Assembly: GCF_900188345.1 (NCBI RefSeq)
Contig: NZ_FZOD01000016.1
Coordinates: 1 to 64,000, forward strand
Direction: 5' to 3'
Length of the DNA: 64,000 nucleotides
Source: Streptosporangium subroseum
Lineage (GTDB): Bacteria > Actinomycetota > Actinomycetes > Streptosporangiales > Streptosporangiaceae
The notes beneath the pieces were generated by a model, which saw only the letters and a list, made by a program, of their open reading frames with translations, searched no databases and was not told the origin of the DNA. This document shows positions 1-7,874 of this stretch, in pieces. Each line of letters starts with the position of its first letter. The stretch's first letter is position 1. Made by a program: the position numbers and the translations under genes.

Positions 1-22
1 ACCTTGTAAGAGAAGACAGTGG

Positions 23-95
23 TAGTCCCGACCGGATTCGAACCGGCGCTACCGCCTTGAGAGGGCGGCGTCCTGGGCCACTAGACGACGGGACC
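23..95 (-). tRNA. tRNA-Glu (anticodon CTC)
   Basis: Read on the minus strand, the sequence folds as a tRNA. The acceptor strand GGTCCCG pairs with CGGGACT (one G-U pair), the anticodon loop CTCTCAA carries CTC, and the T loop is TTCGAAT. The discriminator is A and a genomic CCA follows at 20-22. It lies 62 bases from a tRNA-Gln gene on the same strand, so the two may be co-transcribed. Its charging enzyme GltX is encoded about 2.4 kb away. Confidence 0.96.
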
Positions 96-157
96 CTACA
101 CACTGTCACCGGATTCGGAGGGAGCTGAATCCGCAACGTCTTCCGAGGAAGACGCAG

Positions 158-229
158 CTGGGGTACCAGGACTCGAACCTAGAACAACTGAACCAGAATC
201 AGCCGTGTTGCCAATTACACCATACCCCA
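158..229 (-). tRNA. tRNA-Gln (anticodon CTG)
   Basis: Minus-strand cloverleaf. Acceptor TGGGGTA pairs with TACCCCA, the anticodon loop is TTCTGGT (CTG), and the T loop is TTCGAGT. The discriminator is G and CCA is not encoded. The acceptor begins with a weak U-A pair, typical of tRNA-Gln. No GlnRS gene is seen in the window, while gatB and gatA are at the other end, so this tRNA is probably charged with Glu by GltX and then amidated. Confidence 0.96.
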
Positions 230-406
230 CCGCACTGGGCTTCCCTTGCGGGTTTCCCTGGCGACTCCGAAAGAATAGCCCAGGTTGGGGGTCAAGACCA
301 AAACGATTGACCAGAGCCCGAATCGCCGTGACACCGGAGTGCCATCTGCGAGCCCGCTGTGTAACGCTGCTGAAGCGATCCCGCCCGTCTATGAGGAGTC
401 CCCACC

Positions 407-2386
407 TTGACCGAGAACCCGTTTTTCGCTCCGAGCACGTTGCCCTACAAGCTGCCGCCCTTCGCGGAGATCCGGGAGGAGCACTACCTTCCCGCGTTCG
501 AGCGGGGCATGGCCGACCAGCTGCGAGAGGTGGAGGAGATCGCGAACGAACCCGGCCCCGCGACGTTCGCCAACACCGTCGAGGCGCTGGAGCGCTCGGG
601 TCAGATCCTGAAGCTGACCGCGACCGTCTTCATGAGCATCGCCTCCTCCGACGCGACCGACGGCATCCGGGAGATCGAGACCGAGATCTTCCCCAGACTG
701 ACCAAGCACGGCGACTCCATCCATCTGAACCGCGCCCTCTACGCCCGGATCAAACAGGTCACCACCGAGAACCCCGAGGAGGCCTGGCTGCTGGAGAAAT
801 ACCGCGTCGACTTCGTCCGGGCCGGCGCGGATCTGTCCGAAGCCGACCAGGAGCGCCTCAGGGAGCTCAACGAGGAGCTGACCAGACTCGCCACGACCTT
901 CTCGCAGAACCTGCTGGCGGCCTCCACCGCCTCCGCGCTCGTCGTGGAGGACGTCATGCAGCTCGACGGGCTCTCCGAGAGCGCGATCAAGGCGATCGAG
1001 AAGGACGGCACGTACGTCCTGCCGCTGCTCAACTTCACCAACCAGCCCGCCCTGGCCGAGCTGACCGACAGGGAGACCCGCAGGAAGCTGTACGAGCTCT
1101 CGGTCGGCCGGGCGCCGGAGAACTTCGGGCTGGCCGCCAGAATGGCGACGCTCCGCGCCGATCGGGCGGCCCTGCTCGGCTACCCGAACCACGCCGCCTA
1201 CTCCGTCGCCGACCAGACCGCGAAGACGACCGACGCCGTCGAGGAGATGCTCGGCAAGCTGGTGGGCCCCGCGGTGGCCAACGCCCGCCGGGAGGCCGAG
1301 GCGCTGGGCGAGCAGGCCGGGTTCTCCATCGAGCCGTGGGACTGGTCGTTCTACGCGGAGAAGGTGCGCAAGGCCCGCTACGACTTCGACGGGGCGGAGC
1401 TGCGTCCCTACTTCGAGCTCGACCGGGTGCTCAGGGACGGCGTCTTCCACGCCGCCGGTGAGCTGTACGGGATCACCTTCGCCGACCGGGACGATCTGGC
1501 CGGCTATCACCCGGACGTGCGGGTCTTCGAGGTGTTCGACGCCGACGGCTCGCAGCTCGGGCTGTTCGTGTTCGACCCCTACGCCCGGCCCACCAAGCGG
1601 GGCGGCGCGTGGATGAACAACCTCGTGGACCAGTCGCACCTGTTCGGCGAGCTGCCCGTGGTGATGAACAACCTCAACATCACCAAGCCCGCGGAGGGCC
1701 CGACGCTGCTGACCTTCGACGAGGTCAACACCGCCTTCCACGAGTTCGGCCACGCCCTGCACGGCCTGTTCTCCGATGTCCGCTTCCCCCGGGTCTCCGG
1801 TACCGCCGTACCGCGCGACTTCGTGGAGTATCCCTCCCAGGTCAATGAGATGTGGGCCACCTGGCCGTCGGTCCTCGCCAACTTCGCCAAGCACCACGAG
1901 ACCGGCGAGCCGGTGCCGGCGGAGCTCCTGGAGAAGATGAAGGCCGCCGAGAGGTTCAACCAGGGCTTCGGGACCGTCGAGTATCTCGCCGCGGCGCTAC
2001 TCGACTGGGCCTGGCACAAGCTGGCCCCGGGCGAGGTGGTCGAGGACGCCGAGGCGTTCGAGGACGCGGCCCTGGAGAGCGCGGGGATCGCCTTCAGGCT
2101 GGTGCGCCCGCGCTACCGGACCAACTACTTCGCGCACGTCTTCTCCGGCGGCGTGGGCGGCTACAGCGCCGGCTACTACTCCTACATCTGGAGCGAGGTG
2201 CTGGACGCCGAGAGCGTCGACTGGTTCAAGGAGAACGGCGGCCTCAAGCGCGAGAACGGCGACCACTTCCGGTCCGCGCTGCTGTCGGTCGGCGGCTCCA
2301 TGGACGCGATGAGCGCCTTCCGTGACTTCCGCGGTCGCGACCCCCGAATCGAGCCCCTGCTGGAGCGTCGCGGCCTGCTGACCTGA
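407..2386 (+). CDS. M3 family zinc metallopeptidase (oligopeptidase A / peptidyl-dipeptidase Dcp type)
   Basis: A cytosolic-type peptidase of 659 residues that should cleave short peptides. The M3 signature HEFGH is at residues 445-449 (zinc ligands H445 and H449, catalytic E446), and E474 in DFVEYPSQ is the likely third zinc ligand. Length and the C-terminal YSYIWSEV segment match the family. The start is TTG with the Shine-Dalgarno GAGGAG 8 bases upstream. No signal peptide is visible. It is a single gene, convergent with gltX, from which a strong hairpin at 2404-2440 separates it. Choosing between oligopeptidase A and Dcp subtypes is not possible by eye. Confidence 0.93.
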   Translation: MTENPFFAPSTLPYKLPPFAEIREEHYLPAFERGMADQLREVEEIANEPGPATFANTVEALERSGQILKLTATVFMSIASSDATDGIREIETEIFPRLTKHGDSIHLNRALYARIKQVTTENPEEAWLLEKYRVDFVRAGADLSEADQERLRELNEELTRLATTFSQNLLAASTASALVVEDVMQLDGLSESAIKAIEKDGTYVLPLLNFTNQPALAELTDRETRRKLYELSVGRAPENFGLAARMATLRADRAALLGYPNHAAYSVADQTAKTTDAVEEMLGKLVGPAVANARREAEALGEQAGFSIEPWDWSFYAEKVRKARYDFDGAELRPYFELDRVLRDGVFHAAGELYGITFADRDDLAGYHPDVRVFEVFDADGSQLGLFVFDPYARPTKRGGAWMNNLVDQSHLFGELPVVMNNLNITKPAEGPTLLTFDEVNTAFHEFGHALHGLFSDVRFPRVSGTAVPRDFVEYPSQVNEMWATWPSVLANFAKHHETGEPVPAELLEKMKAAERFNQGFGTVEYLAAALLDWAWHKLAPGEVVEDAEAFEDAALESAGIAFRLVRPRYRTNYFAHVFSGGVGGYSAGYYSYIWSEVLDAESVDWFKENGGLKRENGDHFRSALLSVGGSMDAMSAFRDFRGRDPRIEPLLERRGLLT

Positions 2387-2403
2387 CGGGTCTCCTCCGC
2401 GCT

Positions 2404-2440
2404 CGTACGGCCTCCCCGCTTCCGGCGGGCAGGCCGTACG
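2404..2440. terminator. bidirectional hairpin between convergent genes
   Basis: CGTACGGCCT (2404-2413) pairs exactly with AGGCCGTACG (2431-2440), with a further CCCGC/GCGGG pairing inside. There is no long T tract. It sits between the 3' ends of the M3 peptidase and gltX. Confidence 0.7.
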
Positions 2441-2487
2441 GCTCAGAGCCCCAGGTAGTGGGTCACGGCCCGCCCGGCAGCGCTCGC

Positions 2488-3855
2488 TCAGCCTTCGAGC
2501 TTGGCGAGGGCGGCGCGGAGCCGGTCCTTCGAGCGCTCCCGGCCGAGCACCTCGATCGACTCGAACAGCGGCAGGCCGACGGTCCGGCCGGTGATGGCCA
2601 CGCGGACGGGGGCCTGCGCCTTGCCGAGTTTGAGGCCGTACTCGATGCCGACCTCCTCCAGCGCGGTCTTGAGCGACTCGGGGCTCATGTCGACCGTCTC
2701 CAGACGGGCGAGATAGCCGGTGAGGATCTCCACGGCGGAGTTCTTCATGGCCTTGTCCCAGGACGCCTGATCGAAGACGGGTTCGTCCAGGAAGAGGAAG
2801 TCGACGTTCGCGGTGATCTCGGAGAGAACCGCGATGCGGGTCTGGGCGAGCTCGGCGACCTTGGCGAAGGTCTCGCGGTCCCAGCCGGGCTCCAGCCACG
2901 GCTCGCAGTGGGCGATGAAACTCGAAAGGGGCAGCGCCCGGATGTATTCACCGTTGAACGCCCGGAGCTTCTTCTCGTCGAAGAAGGCGTTCGAGGAGAT
3001 GACGTCCTCCAGGCGGAACAGCGGGACCATCTCCGACCACGGCATGATCTCCCGGTCGCCGCCGGGGCCCCAGCCGAGCAGCATCAGGTAGTTGACCATC
3101 GCCTCGGCCAGGTAGCCCTCCTCGCGGTAGGACTCCAGGGCGACCTTGTCGCGGCGTTTGGACAGCTTCTTGCGCTGCTCGTTGACGATGACCGGGGTGT
3201 GCGCCCAGACGGGGGGTTGCGCGCCCAGCGCGGGCCACAGCAACTCCTGGCGGGCGGCGTTGGGCAGGTGCTCCTCGCCGCGGACCACGTGGGTCACCCG
3301 CTGCGTGATGTCGTCAACGGCGTTGGCCAGGACGTAGAGGGGGGATCCGTCGCTGCGCGCGACGACGAAGTCCTCCTGCGCGTCGTTGGGGAACTCCACC
3401 CTGCCCTTGATGAGGTCGTCGACCACGATGACCCCCTCGTCGGGGGTGCGGAAACGGGCCGCGCCCTCGGTCAGGCCCCTGTCACGGCAGAAGCCGTCGT
3501 AGCCCTTGTGCTCGGAGCCGGTCCGCGCCTGGACCTGCTCGCGGGTGCAGTCGCAGTGGTAGGCCTTACCGTCCGCGAGCAGCTTGGCGACGGCCTCGCG
3601 GTGCTGCGGCTCGTAGGCCGACTGGAAGTAGGGGCCCTCGAAGACCGGGTTGTCGCCGTTGATCCCGATCCAGGAGAGGGCCGAGATGATGCCCTCGGTC
3701 CACTCGGGACGGTTTCGGGTGGCGTCGGTGTCCTCGATGCGCAGGATGAACCGGCCGCCGGACCCCTCGGCCAGTGCCCAGTTGAACAGCGCCGCACGAG
3801 CGCTGCCGACATGGAACATGCCGGTGGGCGAGGGAGCGAAACGAACCCTAATCAC
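2488..3855 (-). CDS. gltX: glutamyl-tRNA synthetase
   Basis: Class I aminoacyl-tRNA synthetase of 455 residues that ligates glutamate to tRNA-Glu and, in bacteria using GatCAB, also to tRNA-Gln. The protein begins VIRVRFAPSPTG. The HIGH-type motif appears as HVGS at residues 15-18 and the KMSKS-type loop as KLSKR. The GTG start at 3855 overlaps the last 8 bases of the upstream FAH-fold gene, so the two are probably translationally coupled. A longer frame upstream exists but would run through the FAH gene, so the start at the canonical VRFAPSPTG N-terminus is preferred. Proximity to the Glu and Gln tRNA genes and presence of gatBA support a non-discriminating role (inference). Confidence 0.96.
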   Translation of the reverse strand: MIRVRFAPSPTGMFHVGSARAALFNWALAEGSGGRFILRIEDTDATRNRPEWTEGIISALSWIGINGDNPVFEGPYFQSAYEPQHREAVAKLLADGKAYHCDCTREQVQARTGSEHKGYDGFCRDRGLTEGAARFRTPDEGVIVVDDLIKGRVEFPNDAQEDFVVARSDGSPLYVLANAVDDITQRVTHVVRGEEHLPNAARQELLWPALGAQPPVWAHTPVIVNEQRKKLSKRRDKVALESYREEGYLAEAMVNYLMLLGWGPGGDREIMPWSEMVPLFRLEDVISSNAFFDEKKLRAFNGEYIRALPLSSFIAHCEPWLEPGWDRETFAKVAELAQTRIAVLSEITANVDFLFLDEPVFDQASWDKAMKNSAVEILTGYLARLETVDMSPESLKTALEEVGIEYGLKLGKAQAPVRVAITGRTVGLPLFESIEVLGRERSKDRLRAALAKLEG

Positions 3856-4624
3856 GCGAGACCACCCGGTTGCTGAGAGTGCCGATTCCTTCGATGAAAA
3901 CGCTGACCTCGTCGCCGATGGCGAGCGGGCCGACTCCCTCGGGCGTCCCCGTGAGGATGACGTCACCGGGGATCAGGGTCATGACCGCGCTCACGTGGGC
4001 GATCAGCGCTGGAATGTCGTGCATGAGCTTGGAGGTGCGCGAGCTCTGCTTGACCTCGCCGTTCACCGACGTGGTGATGGCCAGGTCGCTCGGGTCGAGC
4101 TCGGTCTGGATCCACGGGCCGAGCGGGCAGAACGTGTCGAAGCCCTTGGCCCGGGTGAACTGGACGTCCTTCTTCTGCAGGTCCCTGGCTGTGACGTCGT
4201 TGGCGCAGGTGTAGCCGAAGATGACCTCGTGGGCCCGCTCCTTGGGCACCTCGCGGCAGAGCCTGCCGATGACCACGGCCAGCTCCCCCTCGTAGTCGAC
4301 CCGCTGGGACAGCGCCGTCGGGTAGGAGATGGCCTCCCCCGAACCGATCACCGAGGTCGACGGCTTGAGGAAGACCAGGGGCTCGTCGGGCACCTCCCCG
4401 CCCATCTCGCGGGCGTGATCGGCGTAGTTTCTGCCGATCGCGAGCACCTTGCTGGGCAGCATGGGCGCGACCAGCCTGACCTGGGAGAGCGAGTAACGCT
4501 CGCCGGTGAGCTGGATCGACCCGAACGGGTGCCCCGAGATCCCGGCGATGAACTCCTCGCCGGGACCGCCCTCGACCACGCCGAATCCGACACCGTCACC
4601 TGTGGAGAACCTGGCTATACGCAC
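3848..4624 (-). CDS. fumarylacetoacetate hydrolase family protein
   Basis: 258-residue FAH-fold enzyme. The core GRNYADHAREMG is followed by PLVFLKPS and the metal-site strand DYEGELAVVIG, then GYTCANDVTARD and ILTGTPEGVGPL near the C terminus, all typical of the single-domain FAHD1/HpcE branch. These enzymes use Mg/Mn to act on C-C bonds of 2-oxo acids (oxaloacetate decarboxylase, acylpyruvase or 2-hydroxyhepta-2,4-dienedioate isomerase); the substrate cannot be told from sequence. It starts with ATG and its stop overlaps the gltX start. No aromatic degradation genes are adjacent, so a housekeeping oxaloacetate/acylpyruvate role is more likely (inference). Confidence 0.9.
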   Translation of the reverse strand: MRIARFSTGDGVGFGVVEGGPGEEFIAGISGHPFGSIQLTGERYSLSQVRLVAPMLPSKVLAIGRNYADHAREMGGEVPDEPLVFLKPSTSVIGSGEAISYPTALSQRVDYEGELAVVIGRLCREVPKERAHEVIFGYTCANDVTARDLQKKDVQFTRAKGFDTFCPLGPWIQTELDPSDLAITTSVNGEVKQSSRTSKLMHDIPALIAHVSAVMTLIPGDVILTGTPEGVGPLAIGDEVSVFIEGIGTLSNRVVSRD

Positions 4625-4911
4625 ACGACAAGGCTAGTCGCGGTCGGAGTCCTGCCGGACCGTCACCCGGAGCCGTCACGCCGCCTCGCGGGAGCGTCCG
4701 CCCGGGGGAGCGCTCGGTCCAAGCGCTCCCGAAACACGGAGGACCAAAAATCTCAACTAACCAAATCGTCCCAATATATCCATAATTAGCCAATAAATCC
4801 CCATTATCCGATTAATAAAGCGTATGCGCCGATTGTTGCGGATGTGGAGGGTATTACGCCCTGTAGCGGTATCGGGAGGCCAGACGGTTTTCCACGGGGG
4901 AAGGAAACGAC
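4625..4911. promoter_or_regulatory. divergent intergenic region with hairpin and AT-rich block
   Basis: This 287-base gap separates the divergent FAH/gltX unit from the Asp23 cluster. It holds a perfect 9-bp inverted repeat GGGAGCGCT/AGCGCTCCC (4706-4714 and 4722-4730) and a strikingly AT-rich stretch at about 4744-4825 in an otherwise GC-rich region. A GGGTAT hexamer near 4849 resembles the -10 of stress sigma factor SigB-type promoters, but I see no convincing GTTT -35 at the right distance, so the promoter is not assigned. The Shine-Dalgarno GGGGGAAGG precedes the GTG at 4912. Confidence 0.5.
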
Positions 4912-5412
4912 GTGACCGAAGCGAGCACGGTAAGCAAGACCAAGGGCGACGAGGGCGCGGTAGCACGCACCAGAACCGGGAGCCCCGGAGGTCAGGGGGG
5001 TCTGGTCACCCCCATGGGAACCACCAGCATCGAGAGCGGAGTCGTGGCGAAGGTCGCGGGCATGGCGGCCAGGGAGATCCCCGGGGTCTACGACATGGGC
5101 GCCAGCACCGCACGCGCGTTCGGCACGGTCCGCGGCATGGTGAGCGGCCAGCAGAACATCATGCAAGGGGTGTCCGTCGAGGTGGGCGAGCGGCAGGCCG
5201 CCGCCGACCTCCAGCTGGTCGTCGACTACGGCGTGGCCATCCCGGACGTCGCCACCGCCGTACGCCGTAACGTGATCACGGCTGTCGAGCGCATGTGCGG
5301 ACTCGAGGTCACCGAGGTCAACATCAAGGTCGCCGATGTTCACATGCCCGGCCAGGACGGCGACGGCAACGGGAGCGGGGACCAGTCCGAGTCGGGGCCG
5401 CGCGTCCAGTGA
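4912..5412 (+). CDS. Asp23/Gls24 family envelope stress protein
   Basis: 166-residue protein with the Asp23 domain at roughly residues 38-148 (TSIESGVVAKVAG, AREIPGVYDMG, DLQLVVDYG, VTEVNIKVADVH). The family, first known as alkaline shock protein 23 of Staphylococcus, forms a network attached to the inner face of the membrane through AmaP. The GTG start follows a strong Shine-Dalgarno (GGGGGAAGG). Both termini are low-complexity, polar extensions. It is the first of six genes that overlap by 4 bases or nearly so, ending with an AmaP homologue, so an operon is very likely. The AT-rich upstream region should contain its promoter. Confidence 0.93.
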   Translation: MTEASTVSKTKGDEGAVARTRTGSPGGQGGLVTPMGTTSIESGVVAKVAGMAAREIPGVYDMGASTARAFGTVRGMVSGQQNIMQGVSVEVGERQAAADLQLVVDYGVAIPDVATAVRRNVITAVERMCGLEVTEVNIKVADVHMPGQDGDGNGSGDQSESGPRVQ

Positions 5413-5756
5413 ACGACCCGACGCACGACATGACCGGCCTGACCGGCGAGGTGGCCGGTACCGCCGGCCCGGCCGATGAGATGACCGGTGCCACCGACCT
5501 GGCGGACGAGGTGGCCGGTGCCGTTCGACGGTGCCCGGACGTCGCCGAACTGTCGAGCGAGCCGTTCGAGACCGTGGCGACCTACCTGCCCGGCAGAAAG
5601 GTTCCCGGTGTCGCGCTGCACGACGACGAGGTGGAGGTCTCCATCGTCGTCAGGCAGGGGCGTCCGCTACCGGAGATCGCCGACGAGGTGCGTGCGGCGA
5701 TCGCCCCGCTGGTGGGCGGCCGCCCGGTGAACGTCCATATCGGAGGTATGCAATGA
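5409..5756 (+). CDS. short Asp23-like protein
   Basis: 115-residue protein starting at a GTG that overlaps the previous stop (GTGA), which indicates translational coupling. Residues about 38-113 (VAELSSEPFETVATYLPG, VEVSIVVRQGRPLPEIADEVRAAIAPLVG, VNVHIGGMQ) resemble the beta-alpha-beta core of Asp23 in shortened form. The N-terminal 30 residues are a low-complexity run built from GEVAGTAGPADEMTG-type repeats. Its role is presumably as a partner of the full-length Asp23 proteins of the cluster (inference from position). It has no membrane segment. Confidence 0.8.
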   Translation: MNDPTHDMTGLTGEVAGTAGPADEMTGATDLADEVAGAVRRCPDVAELSSEPFETVATYLPGRKVPGVALHDDEVEVSIVVRQGRPLPEIADEVRAAIAPLVGGRPVNVHIGGMQ

Positions 5757-5941
5757 ACACTTTCCCAATGTGGTCCGTGATGGGCCTCATTCTCGGCATC
5801 GCCCTGGGCTTCGCGGCCGCCTTCGGTGGTCTCGGCGCCTTTCTTCTGGTGCTGGTCTTGGGCGCCGTCGGATTCCTCCTCGGCCGCATCGCCGAGAGCG
5901 GCGAGATCAGCATGTTCCGGTGGTCGGGAGGGCGGCAATGA
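5753..5941 (+). CDS. DUF2273-type small membrane protein
   Basis: 62-residue protein, almost all of it two hydrophobic segments (MWSVMGLILGIALGFAAAF and LGAFLLVLVLGAVGFLLG) followed by a short polar tail. Small DUF2273 proteins of this shape occur beside Asp23 genes in Firmicutes and actinobacteria. The ATG overlaps the previous stop (ATGA) and has GGAGGT 6 bases upstream, inside the preceding gene. It may help dock the Asp23 proteins at the membrane (inference). Confidence 0.85.
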   Translation: MNTFPMWSVMGLILGIALGFAAAFGGLGAFLLVLVLGAVGFLLGRIAESGEISMFRWSGGRQ

Positions 5942-6492
5942 CCACCCCGGTCGAGCACCGCGCCACGGAGACGCCCGCGAACGCCGGCGACCTTCCGACC
6001 CGGCCGCCGGGAGACGACACCCCCGCGGACGCGGCGTGGTCCGCCCAGCCCGTACGGCGAGCCGTACCGGCTGAGCAGCGAGGCAGGACCGAGATCGCGG
6101 AGCGAGTCGTGTCGCGCATCGCGGCTCGGGCCGCGGGGGAGGTGGCGCGGGTGAGCAAGGTCGGCGAGCGGGGGCCGCTGACCTTCCGAGGGGGCGCCCG
6201 CGCCACCGTCGACGGAGAGCTCACGGCGCTGCGGCTGGACGTGACGGTGGAGTATCCCGCCCCGCTCCTGCACGTGGCCGATGAGGTCCGGCAGCACGTC
6301 AGCGAACGGATCCACACGCTGACCGGCCTGGCCGTCGGCCACATCGACATCGACGTGACGAACGTGGTCCCTTCCCGGGTGACGCCTCTCACCGAGTACA
6401 CGGTGACCCGTTCCCCGACGGCTCCCGACGACTACTCGATGACCTGCTCCAGGACTCCGCAGGCCGAACGTCCCGAGGGAGAAGGCCGATGA
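5938..6492 (+). CDS. Asp23/Gls24 family protein (second full-size copy)
   Basis: 184 residues with an Asp23 core from about 55 to 145 (EIAERVVSRIAARAAGEV, LRLDVTVEYPAPLLHVADEVRQ, LTGLAVGHIDIDVTNVV). The first 50 residues and the last 35 are disordered, proline- and charge-rich. The ATG overlaps the stop of the DUF2273 gene (ATGA). This copy has diverged far from the first Asp23 gene of the cluster: the strand after the helix is kept but the GVYDMG turn is missing. It probably forms mixed assemblies with the others at the membrane (inference). Confidence 0.88.
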   Translation: MTTPVEHRATETPANAGDLPTRPPGDDTPADAAWSAQPVRRAVPAEQRGRTEIAERVVSRIAARAAGEVARVSKVGERGPLTFRGGARATVDGELTALRLDVTVEYPAPLLHVADEVRQHVSERIHTLTGLAVGHIDIDVTNVVPSRVTPLTEYTVTRSPTAPDDYSMTCSRTPQAERPEGEGR

Positions 6493-7223
6493 CGGTTCCC
6501 GCATCCGGCCCATCGGACGTTCCCGCATCCGGCCCGCCGGACATGGTCCCGGGGATGAGGAACACCGATGAGATAAACACGCAGGAGATGCCGACCGCAC
6601 CCGGTGCGGAGCTCACGGAACAGCCCGTACCGCCCGTGCCGGCCGGAGTGCCGCGGAACGCCTCCGCGGACCGGGCGGCGGTCAAAGCCTTCCGTCCGCG
6701 CCGGGTGATCCCCTCTGTGATCACGGCCATCCTGATGCTCGTGATCGGCGGCCTGGTGGCCGCGGAGGTGATCAGCGCGCTTCTCGGCAACCCGCTGCGC
6801 CTGGTGCCCTACGACCGAGTGCTGGGCTGGGCGTCGTCCACGTCGTGGGACGACCCGTCGGTGCTCATGGGCGCCCTCGTGCCCGCCCTTCTGGGCCTGC
6901 TGCTGGTGTTGCTCGCGCTCATACCCGGACGGCCCAGGCTCATCCCGGTCAGGACCGGCGACAAGGACCTGATCATCGGCATGCGCCCCAAGGGCTTCGC
7001 CCACGCTCTGACCCACGCGGCCGAGCAGGTCCAGGGCGTCGACCATGCCCGGGTGAGGGTGCTCGGCAGGACCGCGCACGTGAAGGCGGACAGCTTCCTG
7101 CGGGACACGACCGGGGTGGCGGACGCCGTACGGCAGGCCGTGACCGCGCGAATCGCCACGCTCAGTCCCGTACGCGACCATTCCGTACGGGTGAAACTGC
7201 GAGAAAAGGGTGAACGTTCGTGA
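6489..7223 (+). CDS. DUF6286-type membrane protein of the Asp23 cluster
   Basis: 244-residue protein with a disordered N-terminus of about 70 residues, two transmembrane segments (VIPSVITAILMLVIGGLVAAE and VLMGALVPALLGLLLVLLAL) and a cytosolic C-terminal domain of about 95 residues that begins LIPVRTGDKDLIIGMR. This layout matches actinobacterial DUF6286 proteins, which accompany Asp23 and AmaP genes. The ATG overlaps the preceding stop by 4 bases. The C-terminal domain (HALTHAAEQVQGVDHARVRV) looks like a diverged Asp23 fold, which suggests a membrane-anchored subunit. Confidence 0.85.
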   Translation: MTVPASGPSDVPASGPPDMVPGMRNTDEINTQEMPTAPGAELTEQPVPPVPAGVPRNASADRAAVKAFRPRRVIPSVITAILMLVIGGLVAAEVISALLGNPLRLVPYDRVLGWASSTSWDDPSVLMGALVPALLGLLLVLLALIPGRPRLIPVRTGDKDLIIGMRPKGFAHALTHAAEQVQGVDHARVRVLGRTAHVKADSFLRDTTGVADAVRQAVTARIATLSPVRDHSVRVKLREKGERS

Positions 7224-7813
7224 GCCGCATGGACAGGAAGACCGCAAGGGGCAACCGGCTGGGTCTGCTGATCATCGGGCTGCTGCTGATCATCCTGAGC
7301 GGCCTCGTGATCGCCCGCGGCGCACGCCTGTTCCCGCAGAGCTTCGCGCCCGCCAGGGCGCCGCTCATCACCGACTCGGTGCGCTCCGCCTTCCTCCGTG
7401 ACTACCCGATGCTGTGGTGGGTGGTCGCCGGGGCGGCGATCGTGCTCGCGCTGCTGGGCCTGCGCTGGCTGCTGGTCCAGGGACGGAGCCAGCGACTGGG
7501 CGGAATCCGCCTGCAGAGGGGCCCCGCCGGTGTGACCGAGGTCAACACGGGGCACGTGGCCGACGCGATGGCCACCGAGGTCAGTTCGCAGCCCGGGGTT
7601 CTCGGCGCCACCGCCGCCCTGGTCGGCACCAACGCGCGCCCCGCCGTACAGCTGCGCATGGCGGTCGCCGAGACCGTCCCGATGAACGCCATCCGCGAGC
7701 AGCTGGGCGGGAGCGCCCTCCCGCACATGCGCCAGGCGCTGGAGACCGACCGGGTGCCGACGGTCGCCCAGGTGAGCCTGGAGTCGCCACACCCCCGGAG
7801 GAACGTCGCCTGA
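7220..7813 (+). CDS. amaP: alkaline shock response membrane anchor protein AmaP
   Basis: 197 residues with two transmembrane helices (LGLLIIGLLLIILSGLVIARG and WWVVAGAAIVLALLGLRWLL) and a C-terminal cytosolic domain, the architecture of AmaP, which tethers Asp23 to the membrane in Staphylococcus. The GTG start overlaps the preceding stop (GTGA). It is the last gene of the six-gene Asp23 cluster; after 61 bases an unrelated gene follows. A polar tail ends the protein. The symbol is by family resemblance and position. Confidence 0.85.
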   Translation: MSRMDRKTARGNRLGLLIIGLLLIILSGLVIARGARLFPQSFAPARAPLITDSVRSAFLRDYPMLWWVVAGAAIVLALLGLRWLLVQGRSQRLGGIRLQRGPAGVTEVNTGHVADAMATEVSSQPGVLGATAALVGTNARPAVQLRMAVAETVPMNAIREQLGGSALPHMRQALETDRVPTVAQVSLESPHPRRNVA

Positions 7814-7874
7814 CGGAGCGCCGACCCTAAAGTGGTCGGGGAAACCAATGCTTCGGGGACTTCGAGGAGAAGCT

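Noticed and set aside
205..1461. A 418-residue plus-strand frame beginning inside tRNA-Gln
   Set aside because: It overlaps the M3 peptidase in another frame and is arginine-rich shadow sequence; the start is within a tRNA gene.
3800..3855. Loss of the HIGH motif in GltX
   Set aside because: HVGS is within the range seen at this position in GluRS; the KLSKR loop and all other motifs are intact.
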